Source: Verrucomicrobiaceae bacterium (lineage in GTDB: Bacteria > Verrucomicrobiota > Verrucomicrobiia > Verrucomicrobiales > Verrucomicrobiaceae). Taken from it: 64,000 bases of DNA. A program made the translations under genes and the position numbers. The notes below the pieces were generated by a model, which searched no databases, was not told the DNA's origin, and saw nothing but the letters and a program-made list of their open reading frames with translations. Below, one piece after another: positions 46,498 through 59,197 of this stretch. The stretch is from NCBI GenBank assembly GCA_947466075.1, contig CANIBP010000029.1, positions 1 to 64,000 on the forward strand. Direction: 5' to 3'. Every line of letters begins with the position of its first letter. The stretch's first letter is position 1.

Positions 46498-47046
46498 ATG
46501 AAAGCTGAAAAGACATTGCTCATTGATGACCTGCTGCGCCGGGTCAATGCCTCCCCATTCCTCTTCGTCGTCGATTACACCGGCCTCAAGGTCGATAAAT
46601 TCGCCGAACTGCGCAAGCGCCTCAGCGCTGTCAGCGCGGAGATCCACGTCTTCAAAAACAACCTCGTGAAGAAGGCCGCTGAAAAGGCCGGTTATCCGGG
46701 TGATTTGAGCACCCATCTGACCGGCCAGAGCGCCTACGTCACCGGTGCCAAAGACGTTTGCGCCACCGCAAAGGTCATGAAGAACTTCGCCGCTGAATTC
46801 GAAAAGCCGGTGATGAAAGTCGGCGTGCTCGACGGCAAGCTGCTGGATGCCAGCGCCGTCAAGGTTCTTGCTGATCTGCCTTCCCGCGAAGCGCTCCTCT
46901 CGCAGCTCCTTGGCGTGTTGCAGGCTCCTGCCTCGGCACTTGCCCGCGTGCTCAAAGCCAAGGCTGATCTGGAATCCGCCCCAGCCGAGGCTGCACCTGT
47001 TGAAGCCGCTCCTGTTGAAGCTGTTGCTGAAACCGTCGCTGCCTAA
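46498..47046 (+). CDS. rplJ: 50S ribosomal protein L10
   Basis: Base of the L7/L12 stalk. Seen: VVDYTGLKVDKFAELRKRL, KNNLVKKAAEKAG and a C-terminal helix that binds L12, ending in an Ala/Glu/Val/Pro-rich tail with repeated APVEA. 182 aa. Only 18 bp separate it from rplA, so the L10 autoregulatory leader seen before rplJ in enterobacteria is absent from this position. Confidence 0.97.
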   Translation: MKAEKTLLIDDLLRRVNASPFLFVVDYTGLKVDKFAELRKRLSAVSAEIHVFKNNLVKKAAEKAGYPGDLSTHLTGQSAYVTGAKDVCATAKVMKNFAAEFEKPVMKVGVLDGKLLDASAVKVLADLPSREALLSQLLGVLQAPASALARVLKAKADLESAPAEAAPVEAAPVEAVAETVAA

Positions 47047-47115
47047 CCCACCCCAATTTGACCAGATGGCCCGTCACACGGCCTGAATACCTAAACACCC
47101 AATGGTTCCTCGCCG

Positions 47116-47133
47116 GAGCAAAAGCTTTTGCTC
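47116..47133 (+). promoter_or_regulatory. Perfect 18-bp palindrome between rplJ and rplL
   Basis: GAGCAAAAG followed at once by its reverse complement CTTTTGCTC, within the 133-bp rplJ-rplL gap. In RNA it could fold as a small hairpin 46 nt before the rplL start; as DNA it could be a dimeric-protein site. No T-run follows. Confidence 0.4.
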
Positions 47134-47179
47134 TTAAACCACCCGAAGCTTCGGAACGCGGCGACACCGACACACTAAT

Positions 47180-47560
47180 ATGGCTGACCTGAATAAAATC
47201 GTTGAAGAACTGAGTGGCTTGACCGTCATGGAAGTCGCTGAACTTGTAAAATCCCTCGAAACGAAGTGGGGCGTTAGCGCCGCCGCTCCCGTGGCTGCCG
47301 CCGCTGCTGGCGGTGGTGGTGCTGCTGCACCTGCCGCTGAAGAGAAGACCGAGTTCGACGTCATCCTGACCGAAGCCGGTGCCAACAAGATTGGCGTCAT
47401 CAAGGAAGTCCGCGGCGTGGTCCCCGGCCTTGGTCTTGCAGAAGCGAAGAAGCTCGTCGAGAGCGCTCCGCAGACCCTCAAGGAAGGCGTCAAGAAGGAA
47501 GAAGCGGAAGAAATCAAGAAGAAGATGGAAGCCGCCGGCGCCAAAGTCACGATCAAGTAA
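47180..47560 (+). CDS. rplL: 50S ribosomal protein L7/L12
   Basis: Stalk protein that recruits translation GTPases. Seen: N-terminal dimerisation part, an Ala/Gly-rich hinge (about 38-54), and the conserved C-terminal domain KTEFDVILTEAGANKIGVIK ... VPGLGLAEAKKLVE. 126 aa. Confidence 0.98.
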   Translation: MADLNKIVEELSGLTVMEVAELVKSLETKWGVSAAAPVAAAAAGGGGAAAPAAEEKTEFDVILTEAGANKIGVIKEVRGVVPGLGLAEAKKLVESAPQTLKEGVKKEEAEEIKKKMEAAGAKVTIK

Positions 47561-47939
47561 TCTCACGTTCCTCCTACTCTTTGCCGCGTGGCGTGCGCCT
47601 TCAACAGCTAGCGCCACGTGGCCCAGAGTCTCTCAAGTTAGTGTTAATCCAATCCCCCGTTAGTTTCGTATCATCGCATGCCCGCATCCGTCCGTGATCT
47701 CCTGAACTTCCGCAGCCAGCGCTGCGGTTCCGGGGTTGCTCGCGGTGTGTCGCCTGCTGTAAACCATTTTTTCGGCCTGAGAACCGGTTCATCCCTTCTC
47801 TCCGGCTGTTTCATTTTCGCAACCATCGTGTGTGAGGCTGGGCTGGCCGCCTGACCTCACCGCTGTTGTTGTTACGCGGAATTAACCCCTCCGCACCCTG
47901 ACCACGCCATCGCCCCCTAAACCGCCTCATCTCTGCCTT
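47561..47939 (+). promoter_or_regulatory. rplL-rpoB intergenic leader
   Basis: 379 bp without a gene. The clearest element is a hairpin CCGCAG/CTGCGG at 47710-47727, extendable with GAAC/GTTC around it. In other bacteria this interval holds an attenuator and RNA-processing site that lower rpoBC relative to ribosomal proteins; that role here is inference. No strong promoter pair found. Confidence 0.35.
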
Positions 47940-50900
47940 ATGTCCCAGCGCACCAACTTTGGCAAAATCCACGAAGTCGCCGAGCCCCCAAATCTCATCG
48001 AGATCCAGCTCCGCTCATACGAGGATTTCCTCCAGAAGAACATCACCCCATCGAAGCGCAAGGACCTTGGTCTTCAAGCTGTGTTCCGCGAGGTTTTCCC
48101 GATCACCAGCTATGATGAAAAGATGACGCTGGATTTTGTCATGTACGAAATCGGTGAGCCCAAGCTCTCTTCCCTCGAAGCCATTCATGAGGCCGAGACC
48201 TTCAGCGCTCCGCTCTACGTGACCTATGAGTTGAAAGACGAGGCCGGCGCGAAGCAAGAACGCGTGTACATGGGTGAAATCCCCCTTATGACCGTGCGTG
48301 GCACGTTTGTCATCAATGGTGCTGAGCGTGTGGTCGTCTCCCAGCTCCACCGCTCTCCCGGTATCTGCTTTGAAACCTCCCAGCATCTCAATGGCCGCTG
48401 GTTGCACGGTTTCCGCATCATTCCTGACCGCGGCACCTGGCTCGAAGTGCAGTTCGACACGAACGATCTGCTCTATGTTTACCTCGACCGTCGTCGTCGT
48501 CGTCGCAAGTTCCTTGCTACCACGCTCCTGCGCGTGATCGGTTTCCCAACCGACGAGGACATCCTCAAGCTCTTCTACGAAATCCAGGACCTGAAGCTCA
48601 AGGACAGCATTTCCGAAGAAGAGATCGCCACCAAGATCCTCTACAAAGACATTCTCGACGGCGAACTCATCGTTGCCCGTGCCTATGAGCCGTTGACCTC
48701 CGGTGTCGTGCGCCAGCTCATCCAGCTTGGCATCAAGACGATCAAAGTCGTCACCGCATCGCCCGATGACCTGCTCATCACCTCCCTGCGCAAAGACACC
48801 GCGAAGGATGAGGACGAGGCACTCAAGGAAATCTATCGTCGTTTGCGTCCGGGCGATCCTCCCACCACGCCGAATGCACGTGCGCTCGTTAAGCGCCTGT
48901 TCTTCGATCCGAAGCGTTATGACCTCACTCGTGTGGGTCGCTACAAGATCAACCAGAAGCTCTCGCTCAAGGTCGATACCGAAATGCGCATCCTCACTGC
49001 CGAGGACGTCGTCTCCGCGCTCCGCTACCTGTTCCATTTGCGTGAAGGCCAGGGCATCTTGGATGATATTGACCATCTCGGCAGTCGTCGTGTGCGCGCC
49101 GTGGGTGAACTTCTCGCCAACCAGTGCCGTGTGGGTCTGTCCCGCACCGAGCGTCTGGTCAAAGAGCGCATGACCCTGTTCGACGTGAACATGGACACCA
49201 TGACGCCTGCCAAGCTCGTCAATCCGAAGGCGCTTTCCGCCGTCGTGCGTGACTTCTTCGGCCGCAGTCAGCTCAGCCAGTTCATGGATCAGATCAATCC
49301 GCTCGCGGAATTGACACACAAACGTCGTCTGTCCGCTCTCGGACCTGGCGGTCTGAATCGCGACCGTGCCGGTTTCGAAGTTCGCGACGTTCATCCGTCC
49401 CACTACGGTCGTATCTGCCCGATTGAGACTCCTGAAGGTCCGAACATCGGTCTGATCAACTCCCTCGGCAGCTACGCCCGCATCAACGAGTTCGGCTTCA
49501 TCGAAACGCCGTATCGTCCAGTGAAGGATTGCCTTGTCTCCGACAAGATCGAGTACCTCACCGCCGATCAGGAAGAGAAGCACTACATCGCCCAAGCGAA
49601 CAATCCGATCGACGACAAAGGCCACTTCAAAGGCAACAAGATCACCGTGCGTTACCGTGGCGACTTCATCGAAGTCGAGCCTGAAAAGGTCACGCTCATG
49701 GACGTGTCGCCAAAGCAGCTCGTCTCCGTCGCTGCCGCGTTGATTCCCTTCCTCGAACACGATGACGCCAACCGCGCCCTCATGGGTTCTAACATGCAGC
49801 GCCAGGGCGTTCCTCTTCTCGAAGGGGAGTCACCGCTCGTCGGCACCGGCATGGAGGGCAAAGCGGCTCGCGATTCGCGCTCTGTGATTGTTGCCGATGC
49901 CAACGGCACTGTCGCCGCTGCGACTGCTGACGTGATCATCGTCACAAAGGATGGTAACCTGCCCATCAAAGACGAAAAGTTCCTCGAAAACCCCATCAAG
50001 TCGGTGCAAACCGATGAAGACAAGGGCACACACGTCTATCCGTTGCGCAAGTTTGGCCGCAGCAATGCCGGCACCTGCATCAACCAGCAGCCGCTCGTGA
50101 AGCGTGGTCAGAAAATCAAGAAGGGCGACGTCATCGCCGACGGTCCTTGCACCGATCAGGGTGAGCTTGCCATCGGCAAGAACATGCTCGTCGCGTTCAT
50201 GCCTTGGAACGGTTACAACTTCGAAGATGCCATCACCATCAGCCGTCGTGTGGTGAAGGAGGACATTTACACCTCCATTCACATCGAAGACTTTGAAGTC
50301 ATCGCCCGTGACACCAAGCTCGGACCAGAAGAAATCACGCGTGACATCCCGAACGTCGGTGACGAAGCGCTGAAGAACCTCGATGCCCAAGGCGTCGTGC
50401 GTATCGGCGCGGAAGTGAAGCCTGGTGACATTCTCGTCGGCAAGATCACGCCGAAGTCCGAAACCGAACTCGCCCCTGAAGAGCGCCTTCTGCGCGCCAT
50501 CTTCGGTGAAAAGGCCGCTGACGTGAAGGACACCTCCTTGCGTGTGCCTTCCGGTTGCACCGGTATCATCATGGACGTCCGCATCGCCCAGCGCGGTCTT
50601 GGTGCCGACTCGGAGAAGGAAAAACTTTCTCCTTCGGAATACAAGAAGCACATCAAGCAGATCGAAGAAGACTACCGCAACAAGAAGGAAGACCTTACTG
50701 AGCAGTTGACGGAGCGTCTCTCCGACATCCTCCTCAATGAGAAGGTCCCGCTCGACATTGTGAACGGCCAGACGGGCGAACCGCTCGTTGGTGCGAACAA
50801 AAAGATCACCAAGACGATGCTTCGTCATGTGGCTGAAAGCTACGACACCATCGAAATCGACCCGAGCCCGATCCGTAACAAGATCTTCGACATCATCCAG

Positions 50901-51800
50901 ACCTTCGAACAGAAGTTCAGCGATGCCGACATGGAACGTGAACGCAACCTCGACAAGATTGAGAGCAGCGAAGACACCGCCGACACCGGCGTCGTCAAGC
51001 AGGTGCGCGTCTTCCTCGCCAGCAAGCGCAAGCTTTCGGTGGGTGACAAGATGGCCGGCCGCCATGGTAACAAAGGCATCGTTGCCAACATCGTGCCGGA
51101 AGAAGACATGCCGTTCCTCGAAAACGGCACTCCAGTGGACATCGTCTTGAACCCATTGGGCGTGCCTTCACGCATGAACGTGGGTCAGGTGCTTGAAACC
51201 CATCTGGGTCTCGCCGCCAAGGCGCTTGGCATGAAGATCGCCACTCCGGTGTTCGACGGTATTCCTGAATCCAAGATCATGGAGTACATCAAGGACGCCA
51301 AGAAGGTTCCTGGTTACGAATGGATGGGCCTCAACGGCAAATCGAAGCTCTATGATGGACGCACTGGCGATTCCTACACGCTCGACGTCGTGGTTGGTTA
51401 CATTTACATGCTCAAGCTGAACCACCTTGTCGCTGACAAGATTCACGCTCGTGCCGTCGGTCCTTACTCGCTCGTCACGCAGCAACCTCTGGGCGGCAAG
51501 GCCCAGTATGGTGGCCAGCGCTTCGGCGAAATGGAAGTGTGGGCACTCGAAGCCTACGGTGCCGCTTACACGCTGCAGGAACTTCTCACCGTCAAATCCG
51601 ACGATGTTCAGGGCCGCACGCGCATTTACGAGCAGATCGTCAAAGGCGACCACGCTCTCGAAGCCGGCACGCCGGAATCGTTCAACGTTCTCATCAAGGA
51701 AATGCAGTCCCTTGGCCTCGACGTGAAAGTGCACAAGCGCTCCAACGCCAACGCTGATGCGGAAGCCCTCGAAAGCTTTGCCACCTCGGCGGGTGCTTAA
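47940..51800 (+). CDS. rpoB: DNA-directed RNA polymerase subunit beta
   Basis: Seen: N-terminal SQRTNFGKIHEVAEPPNLIE, the rifampicin-region FMDQINPLAELTHKRRLSAL (about 443-462), RVCPIETPEGPNIGLI-like RICPIETPEGPNIGLINSL, and C-terminal SVGDKMAGRHGNKGIV and GGKAQYGGQRFGEMEVWALE. 1286 aa, complete. 53 bp before rpoC. The rifampicin region looks wild type. Confidence 0.99.
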   Translation: MSQRTNFGKIHEVAEPPNLIEIQLRSYEDFLQKNITPSKRKDLGLQAVFREVFPITSYDEKMTLDFVMYEIGEPKLSSLEAIHEAETFSAPLYVTYELKDEAGAKQERVYMGEIPLMTVRGTFVINGAERVVVSQLHRSPGICFETSQHLNGRWLHGFRIIPDRGTWLEVQFDTNDLLYVYLDRRRRRRKFLATTLLRVIGFPTDEDILKLFYEIQDLKLKDSISEEEIATKILYKDILDGELIVARAYEPLTSGVVRQLIQLGIKTIKVVTASPDDLLITSLRKDTAKDEDEALKEIYRRLRPGDPPTTPNARALVKRLFFDPKRYDLTRVGRYKINQKLSLKVDTEMRILTAEDVVSALRYLFHLREGQGILDDIDHLGSRRVRAVGELLANQCRVGLSRTERLVKERMTLFDVNMDTMTPAKLVNPKALSAVVRDFFGRSQLSQFMDQINPLAELTHKRRLSALGPGGLNRDRAGFEVRDVHPSHYGRICPIETPEGPNIGLINSLGSYARINEFGFIETPYRPVKDCLVSDKIEYLTADQEEKHYIAQANNPIDDKGHFKGNKITVRYRGDFIEVEPEKVTLMDVSPKQLVSVAAALIPFLEHDDANRALMGSNMQRQGVPLLEGESPLVGTGMEGKAARDSRSVIVADANGTVAAATADVIIVTKDGNLPIKDEKFLENPIKSVQTDEDKGTHVYPLRKFGRSNAGTCINQQPLVKRGQKIKKGDVIADGPCTDQGELAIGKNMLVAFMPWNGYNFEDAITISRRVVKEDIYTSIHIEDFEVIARDTKLGPEEITRDIPNVGDEALKNLDAQGVVRIGAEVKPGDILVGKITPKSETELAPEERLLRAIFGEKAADVKDTSLRVPSGCTGIIMDVRIAQRGLGADSEKEKLSPSEYKKHIKQIEEDYRNKKEDLTEQLTERLSDILLNEKVPLDIVNGQTGEPLVGANKKITKTMLRHVAESYDTIEIDPSPIRNKIFDIIQTFEQKFSDADMERERNLDKIESSEDTADTGVVKQVRVFLASKRKLSVGDKMAGRHGNKGIVANIVPEEDMPFLENGTPVDIVLNPLGVPSRMNVGQVLETHLGLAAKALGMKIATPVFDGIPESKIMEYIKDAKKVPGYEWMGLNGKSKLYDGRTGDSYTLDVVVGYIYMLKLNHLVADKIHARAVGPYSLVTQQPLGGKAQYGGQRFGEMEVWALEAYGAAYTLQELLTVKSDDVQGRTRIYEQIVKGDHALEAGTPESFNVLIKEMQSLGLDVKVHKRSNANADAEALESFATSAGA

Positions 51801-51853
51801 CCCGTCTCCCCTAGAAACCCAGCGCTAAAAACTGCCACCCATCTCCACACATC

Positions 51854-55998
<4,145 letters not shown>

Positions 55999-56008
<10 letters not shown>

Positions 56009-56082
56009 TCCGCGCCGTCATCATCCACTCAATCCCGCCTCCCTCGGTGCCAACCGTCGGAGGCGGTTTTGCGTTGGGGGCG
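55999..56082 (+). repeat. Direct repeat copy 1 (rpoC end and terminator)
   Basis: The first 52 bases (55999-56050) are identical to 56763-56814, and the following roughly 30 differ at only three or four positions. The repeat starts inside the final rpoC codons, includes the stop and covers the terminator. Confidence 0.9.
56037..56070 (+). terminator. rpoC terminator
   Basis: GCCTCC (56037-56042) pairs with GGAGGC, with an inner CGGT/ACCG stem and GCCA loop, followed by GGTTTTG. Fully paired in this copy, imperfect in the second repeat copy. Confidence 0.75.
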
Positions 56083-56123
56083 TTGCGCCAGCCGTGAGCT
56101 AGGCGCAGGCGACGTATCCGTCT

Positions 56124-56152
56124 TTGCAAATCCGCCGCCCGTCTCCTAGTAT
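56124..56152 (+). promoter_or_regulatory. Promoter of the toxin-antitoxin pair, predicting a leaderless mRNA
   Basis: TTGCAA (56124-56129, four of six -35 matches) and TAGTAT (56147-56152, four of six -10 matches) are 17 bp apart. Transcription would begin about 7 bp later, at or next to the antitoxin ATG at 56159, and no ribosome-binding site is present. Confidence 0.5.
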
Positions 56153-56158
56153 TCATCC

Positions 56159-56410
56159 ATGAACACCGATGCCCTCCTTGAGCACATTTGGATTGATCCC
56201 GCCCGCTGTGGTGGGCGCCCTTGCATCCGTGGTCACCGAATCTGGGTATCCATGGTGCTTGATCTGCTTGCCGAAGGCTTGTCTCCGCAGCAAATCATTG
56301 CGGAGCATTATCCGCAGATCACTTTGGCGGACATCCACGCATGCATCGCCTATGGCTCGGCCATGTCACAGGAACGCTATGTGTCTGTCGCACTTGAAGC
56401 TGTCGCATGA
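56159..56410 (+). CDS. DUF433-family antitoxin
   Basis: 83 aa. Seen: IWIDPARCGGRPCIRGHRIW at residues 10-29, the DUF433 core, then helices with GLSPQQIIAEHYPQITLADI and a closing acidic helix. DUF433 proteins are antitoxins paired with DUF5615 PIN-like toxins (VapB45-like). Overlaps the toxin gene by 4 bp (ATGA). The pair sits between two direct repeats of the rpoC end. Promoter seems to abut the start codon. Confidence 0.85.
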   Translation: MNTDALLEHIWIDPARCGGRPCIRGHRIWVSMVLDLLAEGLSPQQIIAEHYPQITLADIHACIAYGSAMSQERYVSVALEAVA

Positions 56411-56772
56411 AGCTCAAGCTCGATGAGAATCTCGGCCTCCGGGGTAAGGAGGTGCTCACCGCCGCCGGACATGACGTTTGTACTGTGCCGGAGCAGCAGC
56501 TTTGTGCTGCCACGGATGAACAAGTCGCCGTGCGCTGCTGCGAGGATGGCCGGGCGATCATCACGCTGGACCTAGACTTCGCTAATCCGTTGCGTTTTCC
56601 TCCGGCGCTTCACCATGGGATCGCCGTGCTTCGCGGCCCCGTGCGCATGAGTACCATCGCCCTGCACCGTCTGCTGCAAACGCTCCTCGGAGCCATGCTC
56701 ACGCAGCCACTCGACGGCCATCTCTGGATCGTCGAAGAGGGGCGCGTGCGTGTCTATGAACCCACCGCCTAA
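56407..56772 (+). CDS. DUF5615 PIN-like toxin (VapC45-type ribonuclease)
   Basis: 121 aa. Seen: KLKLDENLGLRGKEVLTAAG (acidic Asp-Glu near residues 6-7) and IITLDLDFANP (Asp cluster about 54-59), the acidic residues expected for a metal-dependent PIN-like nuclease. Partner of the DUF433 antitoxin. Its last codons, ACC GCC TAA, lie in the direct repeat and are the same as those ending rpoC. Confidence 0.82.
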   Translation: MKLKLDENLGLRGKEVLTAAGHDVCTVPEQQLCAATDEQVAVRCCEDGRAIITLDLDFANPLRFPPALHHGIAVLRGPVRMSTIALHRLLQTLLGAMLTQPLDGHLWIVEEGRVRVYEPTA

Positions 56773-56846
56773 TCCGCGCCGTCATCATCCACTCAATCCC
56801 GCCTCCCTCGGTGCAAGCCGTCGGTGGCGGTTTTGCGTTGGGGGGC
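56763..56846 (+). repeat. Direct repeat copy 2, with imperfect terminator
   Basis: Second copy of the rpoC-end repeat, 764 bp after the first; it supplies the stop codon and a degraded terminator (56801-56834, GCCTCC versus GGTGGC) for the toxin gene. Confidence 0.9.
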
Positions 56847-56889
56847 GTGGCACTCACACTCGTGTCCGGTTCCCAGTCTTGAGGGGACC

Positions 56890-56942
56890 GCGGACGCTCC
56901 CGTCCGCTGTTTGGGTAAAAAGAAGCGGACGAGAGCGTCCGC
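56890..56942. repeat. REP-like inverted repeat
   Basis: GCGGACGCTCCCGTCCGCT (56890-56908) and its reverse complement with one mismatch (56924-56942), 15-nt loop; partly paired flanks extend it. Each arm is itself partly palindromic (GCGGACG/CGTCCGC). It lies between convergent genes and may serve as a bidirectional terminator. Confidence 0.75.
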
Positions 56943-56955
56943 GCTCCTCTCTGCC

Positions 56956-57927
56956 CTACCTTCTGAGCGCGAGAATCAGTTCATCCGGCTTACTCGCGAT
57001 GGCCTGCACCTCACCCACGGTCGGTGGATCGCTCACGGTCATGACCAAGGTGTTTACGGCATTGCTGTTGTTGCTGGTGCCGTTGATCGCGCTGTTGAGC
57101 TGAATGTTGGTCACCTCGCCCGGCTGGCCTTGGGGGCCACTGCCGCCGTCGTTGCCATTCTGTCCACGGGGAATGCCAAACTGAAAGCGTACATTGCTGC
57201 CGTCGAAGCTGGTCTGCACCGTCGCGTTGTCGCCGGGATTCAAAGTCGTCACGCTGTCCACGAGGGCATTGGCAAACGGTGGTCCTTGCGGGCCTTGGGG
57301 TCCTTGCCCACCATCGTTTCCGTTGGACCCATTGCTGCCCGGACTTCCTGCCGCACCATCATTGCCGGTAAAGCCTCGCGGCAGGTTAAAGATCATCCGC
57401 ACGGCATTGCCATCAAAGATCGCCTGCACCGAGGCGGGATCCGTCGGGTTCAGCATGTTCACGCCATCGACGATGAAGTTGGTGAACGGCGGGCCTTGCC
57501 CGCCATCGTTGCCGTTGCTGCCATTCGTGCCGTCAATTCCGCGTGGGATGCCGAAGGTGAAGCGCACACTCGCGCCATCAAAGTTCGTCTGCACCGTGGC
57601 CGGTTCACCGGGATTCAAAGTGTTCACCCCATCGACGATGAAGCTCGTGATGGGCGTCGGGCTTGCGCCATCCTGACCACGTGGGATGCCGAAGGCGAAG
57701 TGCACATTCGCGCCATCCCAGCTCACGCTGGCTTGCGCGGCATCGCCGGGATTCAGCGTGTTCGTGCCATCAATGACTGCGCCAGACACGCTGGTGCCAT
57801 CGCTGCCGTTCTGGCCGGGCGGACCGGCAGGCACCGCGTCGATGAGGTCTTTGAGGCCGTTGAATTGCGTGCGGAACGGTGCCGCCTCGATCAAGGCCTG
57901 GTCTGCTGGAAAGGTAGGGTCGTACAT
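56956..57927 (-). CDS. Collagen-like protein with four FGIPRG repeat domains (phage-fibre-like)
   Basis: 323 aa, no signal peptide. Seen: four copies of a roughly 43-aa unit with the pattern VDGVNTLNPGDPATVQ ... FDGxxVRFxFGIPRG (near residues 50, 97, 150 and 220), separated by Gly-X-Y stretches (GPQGPQGPP, NGSNGNDGGQG). The FxFGIPRGxxG pattern joined to collagen-like stretches is common in virion fibre and tail proteins, which trimerise. Function here unknown; neighbours suggest an accessory or prophage remnant. Confidence 0.75.
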   Translation of the reverse strand: MYDPTFPADQALIEAAPFRTQFNGLKDLIDAVPAGPPGQNGSDGTSVSGAVIDGTNTLNPGDAAQASVSWDGANVHFAFGIPRGQDGASPTPITSFIVDGVNTLNPGEPATVQTNFDGASVRFTFGIPRGIDGTNGSNGNDGGQGPPFTNFIVDGVNMLNPTDPASVQAIFDGNAVRMIFNLPRGFTGNDGAAGSPGSNGSNGNDGGQGPQGPQGPPFANALVDSVTTLNPGDNATVQTSFDGSNVRFQFGIPRGQNGNDGGSGPQGQPGEVTNIQLNSAINGTSNNSNAVNTLVMTVSDPPTVGEVQAIASKPDELILALRR

Positions 57928-58079
57928 GGGGTTGAGGGCGCGGAGCGCCGTTGACGGTGGATGACAGTTGTTGACGATAGTTTGGATCGTCCTCGTTCTC
58001 CTACTCGAACTCGTCCTCGATCAGGCAGGTTTGCAGTGGTTGGCAGTTGTTTGCAGGTGGATTGAAACCAAGGAGCAGG

Positions 58080-58126
58080 ACTTGCCAAGTCCAGTGGGAG
58101 GAGCCCCACACCGGCACTTGGCAAGT
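58080..58126. repeat. Nested inverted repeat downstream of the fibronectin-III gene
   Basis: ACTTGCCAAGT (58080-58090) pairs perfectly with ACTTGGCAAGT (58116-58126), with an inner GTGGG/CCCAC stem (58094-58098 and 58105-58109). 17 bp past the stop of the minus-strand gene; no T-run, so a terminator role is only possible. The rest of the 57928-58142 gap shows nothing else. Confidence 0.6.
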
Positions 58127-58142
58127 GCCTTTCCTGGAGCCC

Positions 58143-58766
58143 TCACGGTGCCATTTTGATGGCCTCGTCGCTGTTGGGCCCATCACCCGCAGGGCCGGTG
58201 GCACGCACGCGGAAGGCGTAGGTCTGGCCACTGGTTAGGCCTGGCACGCTATACGCAGGCTTGGAGGCGATCTTCACCACACTCCAGGTGCGCGGCACCA
58301 CATGCGGGCTACACTCCACCACGTAGCTGTCCGCACCGCGCACGGCCTTCCAGCTTAGGTCGATGGTGCCTGCCATCTCGCCCATCTCCGGCTTCAGGTT
58401 CTGCGGTGCCGTCAGCGGGCCGATCGGCAGCGGATCGCTCGTCAGCTCAAAGCCCCACGCCGTCAGCAGCGCGCTATCGCCGCCGCTCACCGCTTCGCAG
58501 AACTTCGCACGGCGGGACAGCAGTTCATCGAGTTCCTGCTCCTTCTGGTCACGCAGTTGCTGCTTGTTCTTCAGGGCCGCTTTCGCGGCCTCGACACCGC
58601 TGAGTGCCGTATCCACCGCATCGGCGGCAGCATCCAGTTCCGCCTGTGTTGGCACGGCGGTGGCGGCGAAGGCGCTGGCACCAAACGGACCATCATGGTG
58701 CGTGTGGGCCAGCGTGGCCTTCTCCTCCGGGGTTTTACTTCTCAGATCCAAACGTATCTTGCTCAT
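58143..58766 (-). CDS. Coiled-coil and fibronectin type III protein
   Basis: 207 aa from MSKIRLDLRS (ATG 58764-58766), which has a good AAGGAGG site 10 bp upstream; longer in-frame starts lack support. Seen: an Ala/Glu/Gln-rich helical part (about 60-105, KNKQQLRDQKEQELDELLSR) and a C-terminal fibronectin type III domain (about 120-205, with AGTIDLSWKAV, DSYVVECS and TYAFRVRATGPAG). No signal peptide. With the collagen-like gene it looks like a structural/adhesion pair. Confidence 0.78.
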   Translation of the reverse strand: MSKIRLDLRSKTPEEKATLAHTHHDGPFGASAFAATAVPTQAELDAAADAVDTALSGVEAAKAALKNKQQLRDQKEQELDELLSRRAKFCEAVSGGDSALLTAWGFELTSDPLPIGPLTAPQNLKPEMGEMAGTIDLSWKAVRGADSYVVECSPHVVPRTWSVVKIASKPAYSVPGLTSGQTYAFRVRATGPAGDGPNSDEAIKMAP

Positions 58767-59197
58767 AGGTTTGCCCCTCCTTGGGGCGGTAGGCGGTGCC
58801 GGGGCCTCGTCAAAACGAGCCGCACTGTCAAAATGGGCTGAACCAAAGAAAGCCATGGCACCGCAGGTTGATAAGGTTGGGGCGGCCAGCGCACACACGC
58901 CGGTGTCAGCGCGTTGGAATGAGGAAAAGGCTTGCCTGTTCAAGGAATCGGCTCAAATAAGGCGTGGTTTATTTACGAAGAACGCAGTATTCGTGAAGCT
59001 TGCAGGCAGTCGCAAAGATTCAAACCGGGTAGGGAATGAGCTGCTGCAAGTCTGGCCGCATAAACACGCAGCAAGGGAAAAAAGCAGACCCCCAGGCCTG
59101 CCCGCACTGGCAGAAAGGGAGCGGAGGCACCGAACAGGAGACCACGGAGCGAAGGGAGCCTGCCGCTAGCCCCGGCAGGACCGCCGTAGTCGCAAGA
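58767..59197. other. Non-coding stretch upstream of the 22-bp array
   Basis: No convincing gene on either strand. The minus-strand promoter of the fibronectin-III gene should be here. From about 59046 on, loose matches to the array core appear (for example 59092 and 59154), in irregular spacing. Confidence 0.4.

Noticed and set aside
56982..57954. Plus-strand frames opposite the collagen-like gene (for example 57194-57676)
   Set aside because: They mirror the Gly/Pro repeats of the minus-strand gene and have no independent support.
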